Shown one piece after another: positions 46,174-54,829 of a stretch of 64,000 nt of DNA. A program made the translations under genes and the position numbers. Origin of the DNA: Methanosarcina siciliae T4/M (GTDB lineage Archaea > Halobacteriota > Methanosarcinia > Methanosarcinales > Methanosarcinaceae); NCBI RefSeq assembly GCF_000970085.1, contig NZ_CP009506.1:4402001-4466000 (forward strand), in the 5' to 3' direction. How positions within the stretch are numbered: position 1 is the stretch's first letter; every line of letters starts with the position of its first letter. The notes under the pieces were generated by a model, which ran no database searches, was not told the DNA's origin, and saw only the letters and a program-made list of their open reading frames with translations.

Positions 46174-47508
46174 ATGAAGACAGTAATAATCGGAAGCGGA
46201 CTTGCAGGTTTATCCGCAGGTTACAGGCTATGTAAATCTAACGAAGTAACCGTTTTTGAAAAAGATCCGGACATCGGGGGGATGGCAGCAAGTTACTGTC
46301 TGGAACAATCCGGGAAAAAATACTTTATTGAAAGGTACTACCACCATATATTCAGGACCGATTCGGAACTTCTTGCCCTCATAAGGGAACTCGGGCTTGA
46401 AAAGAAGATGCTGTGGCTGGAAGCAAAAGATGCCTATTTCGTGGATGGGAAAAATTATCCCATGAACACCCCTCTTGAGATCTTACACTTTAGCCCTCTA
46501 TCCATTCTTGACCTGGCAAAACTTGGCCTGCTGGTCTTAAGGATCAGACTGATAAAAGACACGGTGCCCTATGACCAGATAAAAGCAAAGGACTGGATTC
46601 TCGATACTGCGGGAAAGTCGGTATATGAAAACTTTTTTGCCCCCCTTATGAAAAGTAAATTCGGAGACAACGCCGAAAACGTTTCCGCCGCCTGGTTAAT
46701 CGGGAGGGTAAAAATAAGGTCGGACAGGGGAAAAGAAGGGGAGAAACTGGGGTATATGAGAGGGGGCTTTAACGCTCTTCTGGAAGCCCTGGAAGGGGAA
46801 ATAACTGCAAACGGGGGAGAGATCCGGACAAATAAGGAAGTAACGAAAATTGTGATTAAAAACAACGCCGTACAGGGGGTGTTGGTGGGCGGGGAGTTTA
46901 TAGCCTGCGATGCGGTTATTTCGACTGTGGAACCCAAGGTACTGGATGCGATCACCGGGGGAAAACTGGAACTCCTGCATGATTCTTTAAAAAATATTCA
47001 TTATCAGGGAACTGCATGCGCTTTGATCGGGCTTGACAGGCCGCTTATGGAAGACGGGAATTACTGGATGAATATAAAAGCCGATGTGCCTTTTGGAGCC
47101 GTAATTGAGCACACCAATTATATGCCTTTTGAAGACTATGGGGAACACCTGGTCTATGTGACGGCTTATTTTCAGGATAAAAAAAGTGCTCTCTGGGTGC
47201 AAAAGGAAGAAAATGTCCTTGATTCTTACCTTAAAGGACTTGAAAAAATGTTTCCCGGATTTTCAAGAACAGGGGTTTGCTGGACGAAGCTCTACCGCAG
47301 AATCGATACCGCCCCCGTATACGAGCAGGGCTATCTTAAAAATGTGCTTCCTTTTACTGCAGGTCCTTCCGGGCTTTATCTTGCAGGTATGTTCTCTTCA
47401 ACCAATTATCCGGAAAGGAGTCTGAACGGTTCGGTAAAAGCCGGGTTTGAATCCGCAGACCTGCTGACAAAAACACAGGCGAATAAAATTCCGGAAAAAG
47501 TGAGTTAA
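46174..47508 (+). CDS. NAD(P)/FAD-dependent oxidoreductase (amine-oxidase-like)
   Basis: This is a 444-residue flavoprotein. The dinucleotide-binding motif GSGLAGLSAGYRL (7-19) is followed by the GG-doublet FEKDPDIGGMAAS and a C-terminal FAD-contacting block (GLYLAGMFSSTNYPERSLNGSVKAG). It belongs to the protoporphyrinogen-oxidase/UDP-galactopyranose-mutase-like superfamily, commonly found in glycan gene clusters. The reaction is unknown. It lies between the Agl23-like and DUF2298/AglD-like genes, which supports a glycan or lipid-carrier role. Confidence 0.82.
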   Translation: MKTVIIGSGLAGLSAGYRLCKSNEVTVFEKDPDIGGMAASYCLEQSGKKYFIERYYHHIFRTDSELLALIRELGLEKKMLWLEAKDAYFVDGKNYPMNTPLEILHFSPLSILDLAKLGLLVLRIRLIKDTVPYDQIKAKDWILDTAGKSVYENFFAPLMKSKFGDNAENVSAAWLIGRVKIRSDRGKEGEKLGYMRGGFNALLEALEGEITANGGEIRTNKEVTKIVIKNNAVQGVLVGGEFIACDAVISTVEPKVLDAITGGKLELLHDSLKNIHYQGTACALIGLDRPLMEDGNYWMNIKADVPFGAVIEHTNYMPFEDYGEHLVYVTAYFQDKKSALWVQKEENVLDSYLKGLEKMFPGFSRTGVCWTKLYRRIDTAPVYEQGYLKNVLPFTAGPSGLYLAGMFSSTNYPERSLNGSVKAGFESADLLTKTQANKIPEKVS

Positions 47509-47962
47509 GAAATCTCTCGGGCACAGGTATGAAGGTAGGGGCCTGGAAAGAAACCGACTATAGTTCTATAAGGAAGTTGTGGTTTCATCCGGGGAGCTTT
47601 GTTCCTTTCCTTTTTGTTCCCGTCCCTGCTCAGGACGAACTATTATATAGCCTAAGGGATAATATTGTTCTGTTTATGCCTGCAGAAATTCTTTCTGCCT
47701 GGCTCTGTCTTGCCGGATTTGTCACTCAAGGGGATTTGAGAGGGGCAGATGGGGGAGACAGGATCACTTAAAAAATGTTCTGAATTTCTGCCGCAAATCG
47801 ATTTTTGGGGGCATACAGGTCATGCCTGTAAAGGGACTGGCAGAGGAGAACGGATGTTTTCCATTAAGGCTCTCAAATAAGAACCCGGATGCTGAATAGG
47901 GGATACCTGAGTTTCCGGGCAGGGGTATGGGCGGCATAACAGAGTAAAAGGAGTGGTAAAAG
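47509..47962 (+). other. spacer, no convincing gene
   Basis: An 80-codon frame (47529-47771) exists but has unusual composition and no clear ribosome binding site, so I do not call it. A small hairpin, ACAGG-tcatg-CCTGT, lies around 47814-47830. The right end contains the GAGTGGT ribosome binding site of the DUF3303 gene. Confidence 0.45.
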
Positions 47963-48232
47963 ATGTTATTCATGGACGTTAGTACCTGGGACCCTTCGAA
48001 TCGTGACAAGATCCTTGAACACTTCAAGAAACTGGAAATTCCAGATGGAATTGATATTATCAACCAGTGGGTTGACCTTTCCGGAAACCGCTATTATATC
48101 CTTTACGAAGCAGAAAGCGCTGAGGCTTACGGAGCCTTCAACTTGCCCTGGTCCGACATCTGTGTGATTGACAGTGTCCCGGTGATGGAAGCTTCCGAAT
48201 TTATGCAGCTTCTTCCCAAGTACAAAAAATAA
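47963..48232 (+). CDS. DUF3303 family protein
   Basis: This 89-residue soluble protein resembles the DUF3303 family, a small alpha/beta (ferredoxin-like) fold of unknown function: MLFMDVSTWDPSNRDKILEH, INQWVDLSGNRYYILYEAES and PWSDICVIDSVPVMEASEF. It is preceded by GAGTGGT. It appears to be a single gene facing the aldehyde dehydrogenase gene. Confidence 0.78.
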   Translation: MLFMDVSTWDPSNRDKILEHFKKLEIPDGIDIINQWVDLSGNRYYILYEAESAEAYGAFNLPWSDICVIDSVPVMEASEFMQLLPKYKK

Positions 48233-48351
48233 GTTGAAAAGACCGGACTTCATTTTGACCGACTTCGGTTTACCTAAAGGAATTCGGTGAGCCGGTTTAT
48301 GAAGGCTCACTGAAGATCTTTATTTTCCTATTTTCAAACACGTTTTAGCAT

Positions 48352-49782
48352 TCAGGTTTTCAGCATTATGGTTTTTGTTTCCAGATATTCGGAGAGGGCT
48401 TCTGGTCCGTTTTCTCGTCCGAACCCGCTTTCCTTAACTCCTCCGAAAGGAACTTCGGGAGCTATCTTCAGGTGCTGGTTAATCCATATGATCCCTGCAT
48501 TCAACTGTTCACATCCTGCCCGTGCCCTGTCTATATTTTTTGTCCAGATGGATGCCCCAAGTCCGTAACAGGTATTGTTTGCTTTTCCTATTGCTTCATC
48601 AAGGCCTTTTACGGTCACCACGGGGAGTAAAGGTCCAAAAACTTCTTCTCTTAAAAGCCTGGAATCTCCGGGGACATCTGAAACAAGGGTGGGTTCAAAG
48701 AAGTACCCTTTCTCGGAATCTTTAAATTCAGGTACTTTCCCTCCGGTAATTATCTTTCCTGTATCTTTTTCCTTAATTTCGGCTACAAGCTCTTTTACGT
48801 ATTCCCACTGGGTGCGGTTGTTAAGAGGGCCCATACTGGTATTTTTGTCCAGCCCGTTTCCGAGCTTTAAGTTCTTTATTCCTGCTTCAAGCTTTTTTAT
48901 GAACTCTTCGGCTACGGATTCGAAAACATACAGCCTCTTGACAGCGGTACATGTCTGGCCGCAGTTGTAAAACCTCCCTCTCAGGGCTCCGGCAGCGGCA
49001 CTTTCAAGGTCAGCATCGTCACACACAAGCATGGGGTCGCTTCCTCCCAGCTCCAGAGTAACCCTTTTCATTCCGCAGGCTGCAAGTTCAGCTACTCTTT
49101 TTCCGGTTCTGGCTTCTCCAGTAAAAGAAATTTTTCTTACCTCGGGACTGCGAACAAGGCTTTCCCCTACGATCTCCCCGGGACCTGTTACCACATTCAG
49201 CACACCTGCCGGCAGCCCGGCTTCCCCAAAGATGGAAGCAAGAGTCAGGTTTGTAAGAGGGGTGTTACTTGCCGGCTTCAGTACCAGAGTATTTCCGGAA
49301 ATCAACCCCGGGGCGATTTTCCAACCCATAATCAGGGCAGGCATGTTCCATGGAATTATGGCTGCACAGACTCCTAGAGGTTTTTTTAAGGTAAAAGCAT
49401 ACCCGTTTCCCGGGACCGGAATAAAGTCCCCTTTCAGGTTACCTGCAAGCCCGCAGTAATATTCAAGAACATGGGCAAAACCTTCGATTTCATTTCGGGC
49501 TTCAACAAGGGGCTTTCCCTGTTCCTGTGTCAGCAGGAAAGCAAGCTGATCTTTCCTCTGCCGGGCAATTTCTGCAGCCCTGTAAAGAACTCCTGCTCTC
49601 TGCTGCGGAGATGAGGAAGCCCAGCTTGCAAAGGCGGATGATGCCGCTTCTACCGCAAAAACCACGTCCTCTTCTGTACCATGGGGGACCTGTTCGATAA
49701 GTTCTCCTGTTGCAGGATTTTTAATCCCGAAAACTTCTCCTCCACATGCTTCTACAGCTTTTCCGTTGATCTGCATTTTCAT
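48352..49782 (-). CDS. aldehyde dehydrogenase family protein
   Basis: This is a 476-residue NAD(P)-dependent aldehyde dehydrogenase. Visible are PWNMPALIMGWKIAPGL, the cofactor block SFTGEARTGKRV, catalytic Glu in VTLELGGSDPMLV and catalytic Cys in NCGQTCTAVKRLY, then EVFGPLLPVVTV and PFGGVKESGFGREN. It resembles succinate-semialdehyde and lactaldehyde/glyceraldehyde-type enzymes; the substrate cannot be decided. The start at ATG 49782 follows AGTGGT; ATG 49776 is also possible. The gene stands alone. Confidence 0.9.
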   Translation of the reverse strand: MKMQINGKAVEACGGEVFGIKNPATGELIEQVPHGTEEDVVFAVEAASSAFASWASSSPQQRAGVLYRAAEIARQRKDQLAFLLTQEQGKPLVEARNEIEGFAHVLEYYCGLAGNLKGDFIPVPGNGYAFTLKKPLGVCAAIIPWNMPALIMGWKIAPGLISGNTLVLKPASNTPLTNLTLASIFGEAGLPAGVLNVVTGPGEIVGESLVRSPEVRKISFTGEARTGKRVAELAACGMKRVTLELGGSDPMLVCDDADLESAAAGALRGRFYNCGQTCTAVKRLYVFESVAEEFIKKLEAGIKNLKLGNGLDKNTSMGPLNNRTQWEYVKELVAEIKEKDTGKIITGGKVPEFKDSEKGYFFEPTLVSDVPGDSRLLREEVFGPLLPVVTVKGLDEAIGKANNTCYGLGASIWTKNIDRARAGCEQLNAGIIWINQHLKIAPEVPFGGVKESGFGRENGPEALSEYLETKTIMLKT

Positions 49783-49800
49783 AGCTACCACTATTTGCAA

Positions 49801-50237
49801 AGCCCTATTTTAAGCTAACAAAGAGTTTTACAATTTTGCACCAATAGTCTTAAAAATAAGTAAAAAATAATGGAAGTAAAAAAATATCTTCCTTTTCGAT
49901 AGGCATATAAGTATATTTATAAATTACATGGTTACGCAAGATATCAAGTGCCAATAAGAATACAATGTATCAATACAGAATCACTGGAATAAACAAAAAA
50001 AGGTTTGTATGGTGCAGAGTTCAAAAGTCCCAGGGGGGTTTAGGGACTTAATATCTCAGATAGGGCTGAGCCTCTGGATAATCGAATTTTGACTCCATAT
50101 GTGTCCATATGTGTTTTTGTCTGAGGAGTAAGGTATTTCAGGAAGTTATTTCGTGGGATCTAAGTGAGGAGTTTGCTTTACAAACTTCATGTTTTCGGCG
50201 TCTAAAAAAGTGAATTTCACAGGCAGGTACAGAAAAA
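49801..50237. other. gene-free divergent spacer
   Basis: This is an AT-rich region between the divergent aldehyde dehydrogenase and DUF2298 genes. atgtgtccatatgtgt near 50098-50115 is a short direct repeat. Promoters for both genes should be here. No gene or strong hairpin is seen. Confidence 0.5.
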
Positions 50238-52400
50238 GTGTCAGATTACCTTCAAGTAATTTTATGGTTTTTTCTTATAGAGCTCCTTGGCTTGCTTTCT
50301 ATTCCACTTGCTGAAAATGCCGGGAACAGGCTGGCTGACGGGGGCGTTTCGGCAGCAAAAACTCTGGGGATTATGCTTGTAGCTTATTTTTCCTGGATTT
50401 TTTCTTACATCTGGGGCTTTAACCGTGTTACAATTCTGATCTCTTTCCTTGTTCTTTGCCTGCTGTCAATCGGCCTTTACTGGAAAAAGAGAATTTTCCC
50501 TGAGAGAAAGGTTCTGCTCACCAATGAACTCGTATTCCTTGCAGCGTTCTTTTTTTTCTTACTTGTACGTGTACATCTTCCGGAAATATACATGCATGAG
50601 AAATTTATGGACTCTGCTTTTTTAGATGCGGTAATAAGGACTTCCTCTTTTCCTCCGTCCGATCCCTGGTTTGCGGGAGGGTCTCTGGATTTTTACTATT
50701 ATTTCGGGTATCTTTCCGTGGGCGTGCCGGGAAAACTCTGTGCTGTCAAACCTTCCATCCTTTTTAACCTGGCAATTGCCCTTACTTTTGCCCTTTCCTT
50801 CAACCTCTTTTTCGGCGTTGGGTATAACCTTACTCATGGAAAAATCCGGTATGGGTTCCTGACGGCAGGGGCCGGGATGCTGCTTGGAAATTTGCAGGGG
50901 CTTATACAATTTGTCTCCATGTATGTCCTCAAGGAGCAGGTTTCAAGTATGTACTACTGGAGCAGTTCGAGAGTTATTCCTTTTACGATAAACGAGTTTC
51001 CATATTTCACTTTCATACATGGAGACCTGCACTCTCATATGCTTGCAATCCCTTTTTATTTGCTCACTCTGGTATTTCTCCTGAATATATATTTCAGGAA
51101 AAATGAACACTCCGTTTTTGAAAACAGCCTGGCTTTAATTATATTTTCAATAGCCCTGGGTTTTTTGTTTCCTTCCAATTCCTGGGACTTTCCTGTGTAT
51201 TTCGGCCTGACCCTTATTGTTATCTTCTCATTTTATTATGGGCATTATATTCAAAAGAAAAATACTTCCTATTCCATTTCAGGCTTTTTCGGCACAGCCA
51301 TTCTCGTTTCGGTCTTCAGCTTCCTGCCATATCTCTCTTTTTACCTTTCTTTCAGCCCTCAGGCGGCAGAAGGTTTCGATTTAGTTGTGCCGGAATTAAG
51401 GACGACGATTGATAAGTTCCTGATTCTTTTCGGACTGTTCCTGTTTTTGACTTTCTCTTTCCTTATAACCCGTCTGGACTCCAGGCGAAAAATCAGATCT
51501 TTTCTCCTTCTGGTTGGAGGCTCAGCCCTGCTATCTGTTGCATGTGGCATTCCCCTGCTTGCAGTCCTTCTGCCTCTGCTCGCCCTTTCTCTATTTATAT
51601 TCCTGAAGGATCTTCCGGAAAGAAGTGCAACAGGTTTTGTATCCCTTCTAATCGCGACAGCCGCTTTCCTTGGTCTTTTCTGCGAAGTTGTTTTCCTGGA
51701 TGACCCCATTTCAGGTGAATTTGCCCGCATGAACACTGTTTTCAAATTCTATATGCATTTATGGGTTTTCCTTGCTATTGCAGCCTCTTATTCTTATTAT
51801 GAACTTCGTTCCTTTTCCGGGGAAGAGTCCGGAAATAGAGGGGTTTTGAAGGGAACTTATGTAAAAAGAGCATGGGCAGCTGTACTTGTGCTACTGGTTA
51901 TTTCCTGTTCTTTTTTTCCTGTAGTATCAACCGATACAAGAATAAAAGAGATGAATGCCGAGCCTTCCCTTGACGGAATGGGATATATGAAGGAACTGGA
52001 CATGGGGGATTACAATGCCATAATCTGGATGCAGAAAAATATTACTGGCTCCCCGGTAGTTCTCGAAGCTGCTGCAGATGGTGGTTACGGTTATACTTCA
52101 AGGATCTCTGCAAATACCGGGCTCCCTACAGTCATCGGGTGGGGAAGGCACGAAAGGTTCTGGGGAAGAAACCACAGAGAAGTGAGACAGAGAATAAAAG
52201 ATGTCCGTTCGATTTATTCAACTGGCAATGAAAAGAAAGCCCTGGAGCTTATGGATAAATATAACGTAAGCTATGTGTATATCGGTAATCTTGAACGGCA
52301 GATGTATTCCGTAAAAATGGATAAATTCGAGGATGAAACCTATTTTGAGCCGGTTTACATGGGTACAGTCACAATATATAAATTAAAAAACGATGTGTAA
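50238..52400 (+). CDS. DUF2298 (TIGR03662, Chlor_Arch_YYY) polytopic membrane protein
   Basis: This is a 720-residue protein with about 15 membrane helices and the family blocks DPWFAGGSLDFYYYFGYL, TFIHGDLHSHMLAIPFYL, NSWDFPVYFGL, RMNTVFKFYMHLW and RISANTGLPTVIGWGRHERFW. DUF2298 proteins are large GT-C-like membrane proteins that co-occur with TIGR03663 proteins, of which one is encoded at 38999. A role in surface-glycan transfer is inferred. The start is GTG at 50238 with AGGT ten bases before. The next gene is the AglD-like glycosyltransferase. Confidence 0.85.
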   Translation: MSDYLQVILWFFLIELLGLLSIPLAENAGNRLADGGVSAAKTLGIMLVAYFSWIFSYIWGFNRVTILISFLVLCLLSIGLYWKKRIFPERKVLLTNELVFLAAFFFFLLVRVHLPEIYMHEKFMDSAFLDAVIRTSSFPPSDPWFAGGSLDFYYYFGYLSVGVPGKLCAVKPSILFNLAIALTFALSFNLFFGVGYNLTHGKIRYGFLTAGAGMLLGNLQGLIQFVSMYVLKEQVSSMYYWSSSRVIPFTINEFPYFTFIHGDLHSHMLAIPFYLLTLVFLLNIYFRKNEHSVFENSLALIIFSIALGFLFPSNSWDFPVYFGLTLIVIFSFYYGHYIQKKNTSYSISGFFGTAILVSVFSFLPYLSFYLSFSPQAAEGFDLVVPELRTTIDKFLILFGLFLFLTFSFLITRLDSRRKIRSFLLLVGGSALLSVACGIPLLAVLLPLLALSLFIFLKDLPERSATGFVSLLIATAAFLGLFCEVVFLDDPISGEFARMNTVFKFYMHLWVFLAIAASYSYYELRSFSGEESGNRGVLKGTYVKRAWAAVLVLLVISCSFFPVVSTDTRIKEMNAEPSLDGMGYMKELDMGDYNAIIWMQKNITGSPVVLEAAADGGYGYTSRISANTGLPTVIGWGRHERFWGRNHREVRQRIKDVRSIYSTGNEKKALELMDKYNVSYVYIGNLERQMYSVKMDKFEDETYFEPVYMGTVTIYKLKNDV

Positions 52401-52496
52401 AAGGTAAAACTCAAGAAAGGTACCTAAAAAGAAAAGTTCAAGAAAGAGTGTACGTAAAAGTAAAATTCAAGAAAGATACTTAAAGGGATATTATAA
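52401..52496. repeat. three-copy tandem repeat after the DUF2298 gene
   Basis: Units of 27-29 bases share aaaa.ttcaagaaag (tcaagaaag at 52411, 52438 and 52467). They follow the stop codon directly and are non-coding. The remaining spacer to 52640 is AT-rich with TATA-like runs near 52595 and 52630. Confidence 0.75.
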
Positions 52497-52640
52497 TTCT
52501 GTTTTCAGAAAAAAACTGGCTAAAGAAAATAATCAAGGTTTAGGTCCGTTATCTAATTTATTTAATTATCTAAACATTGTTTCATAAAGACTTTTCATAA
52601 ATACGCTTCAAAACGGATTTTACAAATTCGTTTTATAAAT

Positions 52641-54482
52641 ATGGGATTTATTAGAGTATATGGAATTAGATGTAATATCGAAGTCAGCATAAATCAAGAC
52701 TATTATCACAAACACTCAGAGGTTGTTCGTATAACCAGCGTCTCCGTAGTTCTACCCGCTTACAATGAAGCTGCCAGAATAGAAAATACGGTCTCGATAA
52801 CAGCAGAGGCTCTTTCAAAGATAACTGATTCTTTTGAGATCATCATAGCAGAGGACGGAAGCACGGACGGTACGGACCGGATAGCTTCCAAGCTCTCGGA
52901 ACAGCACTCTTATGTCAAACACCTGCATTCCGATGAACGGCAGGGCAGGGGAAGAGCCCTGAACAGGGCTTTTAAGGCTGCCTCAGGAGATGTACTCTGT
53001 TACATTGACGTGGATCTTGCAACAGATATGAGCTATCTGGAAAAATTGATCCGAGCCGTAAGTACGGAAGGATATGACTTTGCCACCGGCTCGAGGATAA
53101 TGCCCGAAAGTGATGCAAAAAGACCTTTCAAACGGGAGTTTGCGAGCAGAGGGTACAACTCCCTTGTGCGGCTTTTTTTGCACTCAAAACTCTATGACCA
53201 CCAGTGCGGGTTCAAGGCTTTCAGAAGAGATGCACTCTTTGAGCTGCTCGACGAAATTGATAACCAGCACTGGTTCTGGGACACCGAACTCCTGGTCAGG
53301 GCCCAGCATCAAGGGTACAGGGTTCTGGAGTTTCCCGTCTACTGGAGACACGGTGGGTCAAGCAAGGTAAATTTTGTAAAGGATATTCTTGGAATGGGGT
53401 CTGAGATTTTCCGTCTCTGGTGGGAACTTTTTTTCCCGGGGCTTTTTTCCGGGAAAGGAAAGCTTTTTTTGGCAGCTTCTCTTGCCCTTCTGATCCTGGC
53501 CCTTGTTGCAACCTTTCTTGGAGCTTCCGATGTTCTGGAAAATATAAAGCAGGTGTCTCTGAGCACCCTGGTCCTTGCTTCTCTTGTTTACTGTATTTCC
53601 TGGCCTCTCCGAGGGATTCGTTTCCAGCAGATCCTTAACAGGCTTGGAAACCACTACGGGCTTGGCTTTCTTACAGGAAGCATTTTCATTAGCCAGTCTG
53701 CAAATGTGATTCTTCCTGCCCGAATAGGAGACCTGAGCAGGATGTATATCCTGAAAAAGAGTAAGGATCTTGCTTTTACTACGAGTCTTTCATCCCTGAC
53801 CATAGAAAGGGTCTTTGACATAATTGCAATTACCTCCATTGCCGCACTTGCTTCTTCAGGGGTAGCTTCCAGGTTTGAACTTGCAGTCTGGATGGAGTCC
53901 CTTATCAGGTTTTCGGGGTTTGCTATCCTCATTTTTTTCGTGGGCCTTTTTTCATTGTCTTTCAGGGAAGGTCGCATAACAAAGAGAGGAGGGAAAAAGG
54001 TTTCTGCAATTTCTTCCGGGGAACCTCTCCATAAAATAAAAGAGTTTATATCCGCTTTCATCCACCAGATGAGCATTGTTGCTGTCCGTCCCGGTGCCTT
54101 TCTTGCAGTGGTTGCTTCCTCCCTTTTTATATGGGGAATGGACATCTTTACCTGCTATCTGGTCCTGAAAGCCTTTCCGACAGCCGGGGTAGATATGTCT
54201 TCAGGGTTCACGATCTCCCTTATCTTCCTGGCAGTAGCCCTCGGAAACATTGCAAAAACTTTTCCTGTTACTCCCGGCGCTATAGGAACATATGAGGTAG
54301 CCCTTACCGCAGTGTTCGGGCTTGGAGGGATCAGGCCTGAACTCGGGTTTACGGTCGCTGTGCTTGACCATATAATAAAAAACTCAGTCACATTGCTTGG
54401 AGGCGGAATCGCTCTCTCTGGACTTGGACTCCGGTGGAGAGAGATCCTTTCAACGAGTCCAGATACGCTGAAAGGAATGTGA
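52641..54482 (+). CDS. AglD-like protein: GT2 glycosyltransferase fused to UPF0104 flippase-like membrane domain
   Basis: This is a 613-residue fusion. Residues about 33-260 are a GT2 dolichyl-phosphate-sugar synthase-type domain (VSVVLPAYNEAARIENTV, IIAEDGSTDGTD, DVDLATDMSYL, GSRIMP, QCGFKAFRRDALFELL). After a membrane segment, residues 275-600 are an UPF0104/lysylphosphatidylglycerol-synthase-like transmembrane domain. Haloferax AglD, needed for the last sugar of the N-glycan, has this plan, so a similar role is inferred. The first ATG (52641) gives 30 unusual leading residues and lacks a ribosome binding site; AGAGGTTG points to an ATA codon at 52731 where family similarity begins. Confidence 0.85.
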   Translation: MGFIRVYGIRCNIEVSINQDYYHKHSEVVRITSVSVVLPAYNEAARIENTVSITAEALSKITDSFEIIIAEDGSTDGTDRIASKLSEQHSYVKHLHSDERQGRGRALNRAFKAASGDVLCYIDVDLATDMSYLEKLIRAVSTEGYDFATGSRIMPESDAKRPFKREFASRGYNSLVRLFLHSKLYDHQCGFKAFRRDALFELLDEIDNQHWFWDTELLVRAQHQGYRVLEFPVYWRHGGSSKVNFVKDILGMGSEIFRLWWELFFPGLFSGKGKLFLAASLALLILALVATFLGASDVLENIKQVSLSTLVLASLVYCISWPLRGIRFQQILNRLGNHYGLGFLTGSIFISQSANVILPARIGDLSRMYILKKSKDLAFTTSLSSLTIERVFDIIAITSIAALASSGVASRFELAVWMESLIRFSGFAILIFFVGLFSLSFREGRITKRGGKKVSAISSGEPLHKIKEFISAFIHQMSIVAVRPGAFLAVVASSLFIWGMDIFTCYLVLKAFPTAGVDMSSGFTISLIFLAVALGNIAKTFPVTPGAIGTYEVALTAVFGLGGIRPELGFTVAVLDHIIKNSVTLLGGGIALSGLGLRWREILSTSPDTLKGM

Positions 54483-54675
54483 AACCCTGAAGAAAAAAGG
54501 TAAAAAAGTGGTCGGTAATATCCTTCCGGATCGGAATTGAGAGAGTAAAATTCGGTTTGGAAGGGCAATAATAAACGTGGGCAATAATAAACGCATATGA
54601 AATTCTTCGAATAACAGGCACAAAGAAATGAAAGTACTTTACCCTACCTTTTTTTACGGTTTATTTCTTCATTAC
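54483..54675. other. spacer before the IS110 element
   Basis: This holds a 16-base near-perfect tandem duplication (gggcaataataaacg at 54563 and 54579) and AT-rich sequence. The left boundary of the insertion element is somewhere here or slightly downstream; IS110 elements leave no target-site duplication or long terminal inverted repeats to mark it. Confidence 0.45.
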
Positions 54676-54811
54676 TTTGGGCAGTAAGGTTGTCTTTTCT
54701 TTGGTTTCTCAAAACCGTTGCCAAACTAATCAGTGAATTGCCATCGAAGGCTCAAATGTGACTCTGATCACGGATGCTAAATTGGCCTTTGAGGCAATTC
54801 CACTGCCCAAA
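54676..54811 (+). ncRNA. candidate bridge RNA region of the IS110-family element
   Basis: This is the non-coding left end in front of the recombinase frame. TTTGGGCAGT (54676-54685) pairs perfectly with ACTGCCCAAA (54802-54811). Inside it, CAGTGAATTGCC (54731-54742) can pair with GGCAATTCCACTG (54793-54805) with one bulged C; the two pairings partly exclude each other. IS110-group elements are known to encode a bridge RNA upstream of the recombinase that directs target and donor choice. The position and folding fit; identity is inferred. Confidence 0.5.
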
Positions 54812-54829
54812 TAAATTGGGTGATTTGAT

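Noticed and set aside
47529..47771. 80-codon frame after the FAD oxidoreductase
   Set aside because: It has an unusual composition, no clear ribosome binding site and no family; kept only as part of the spacer description.
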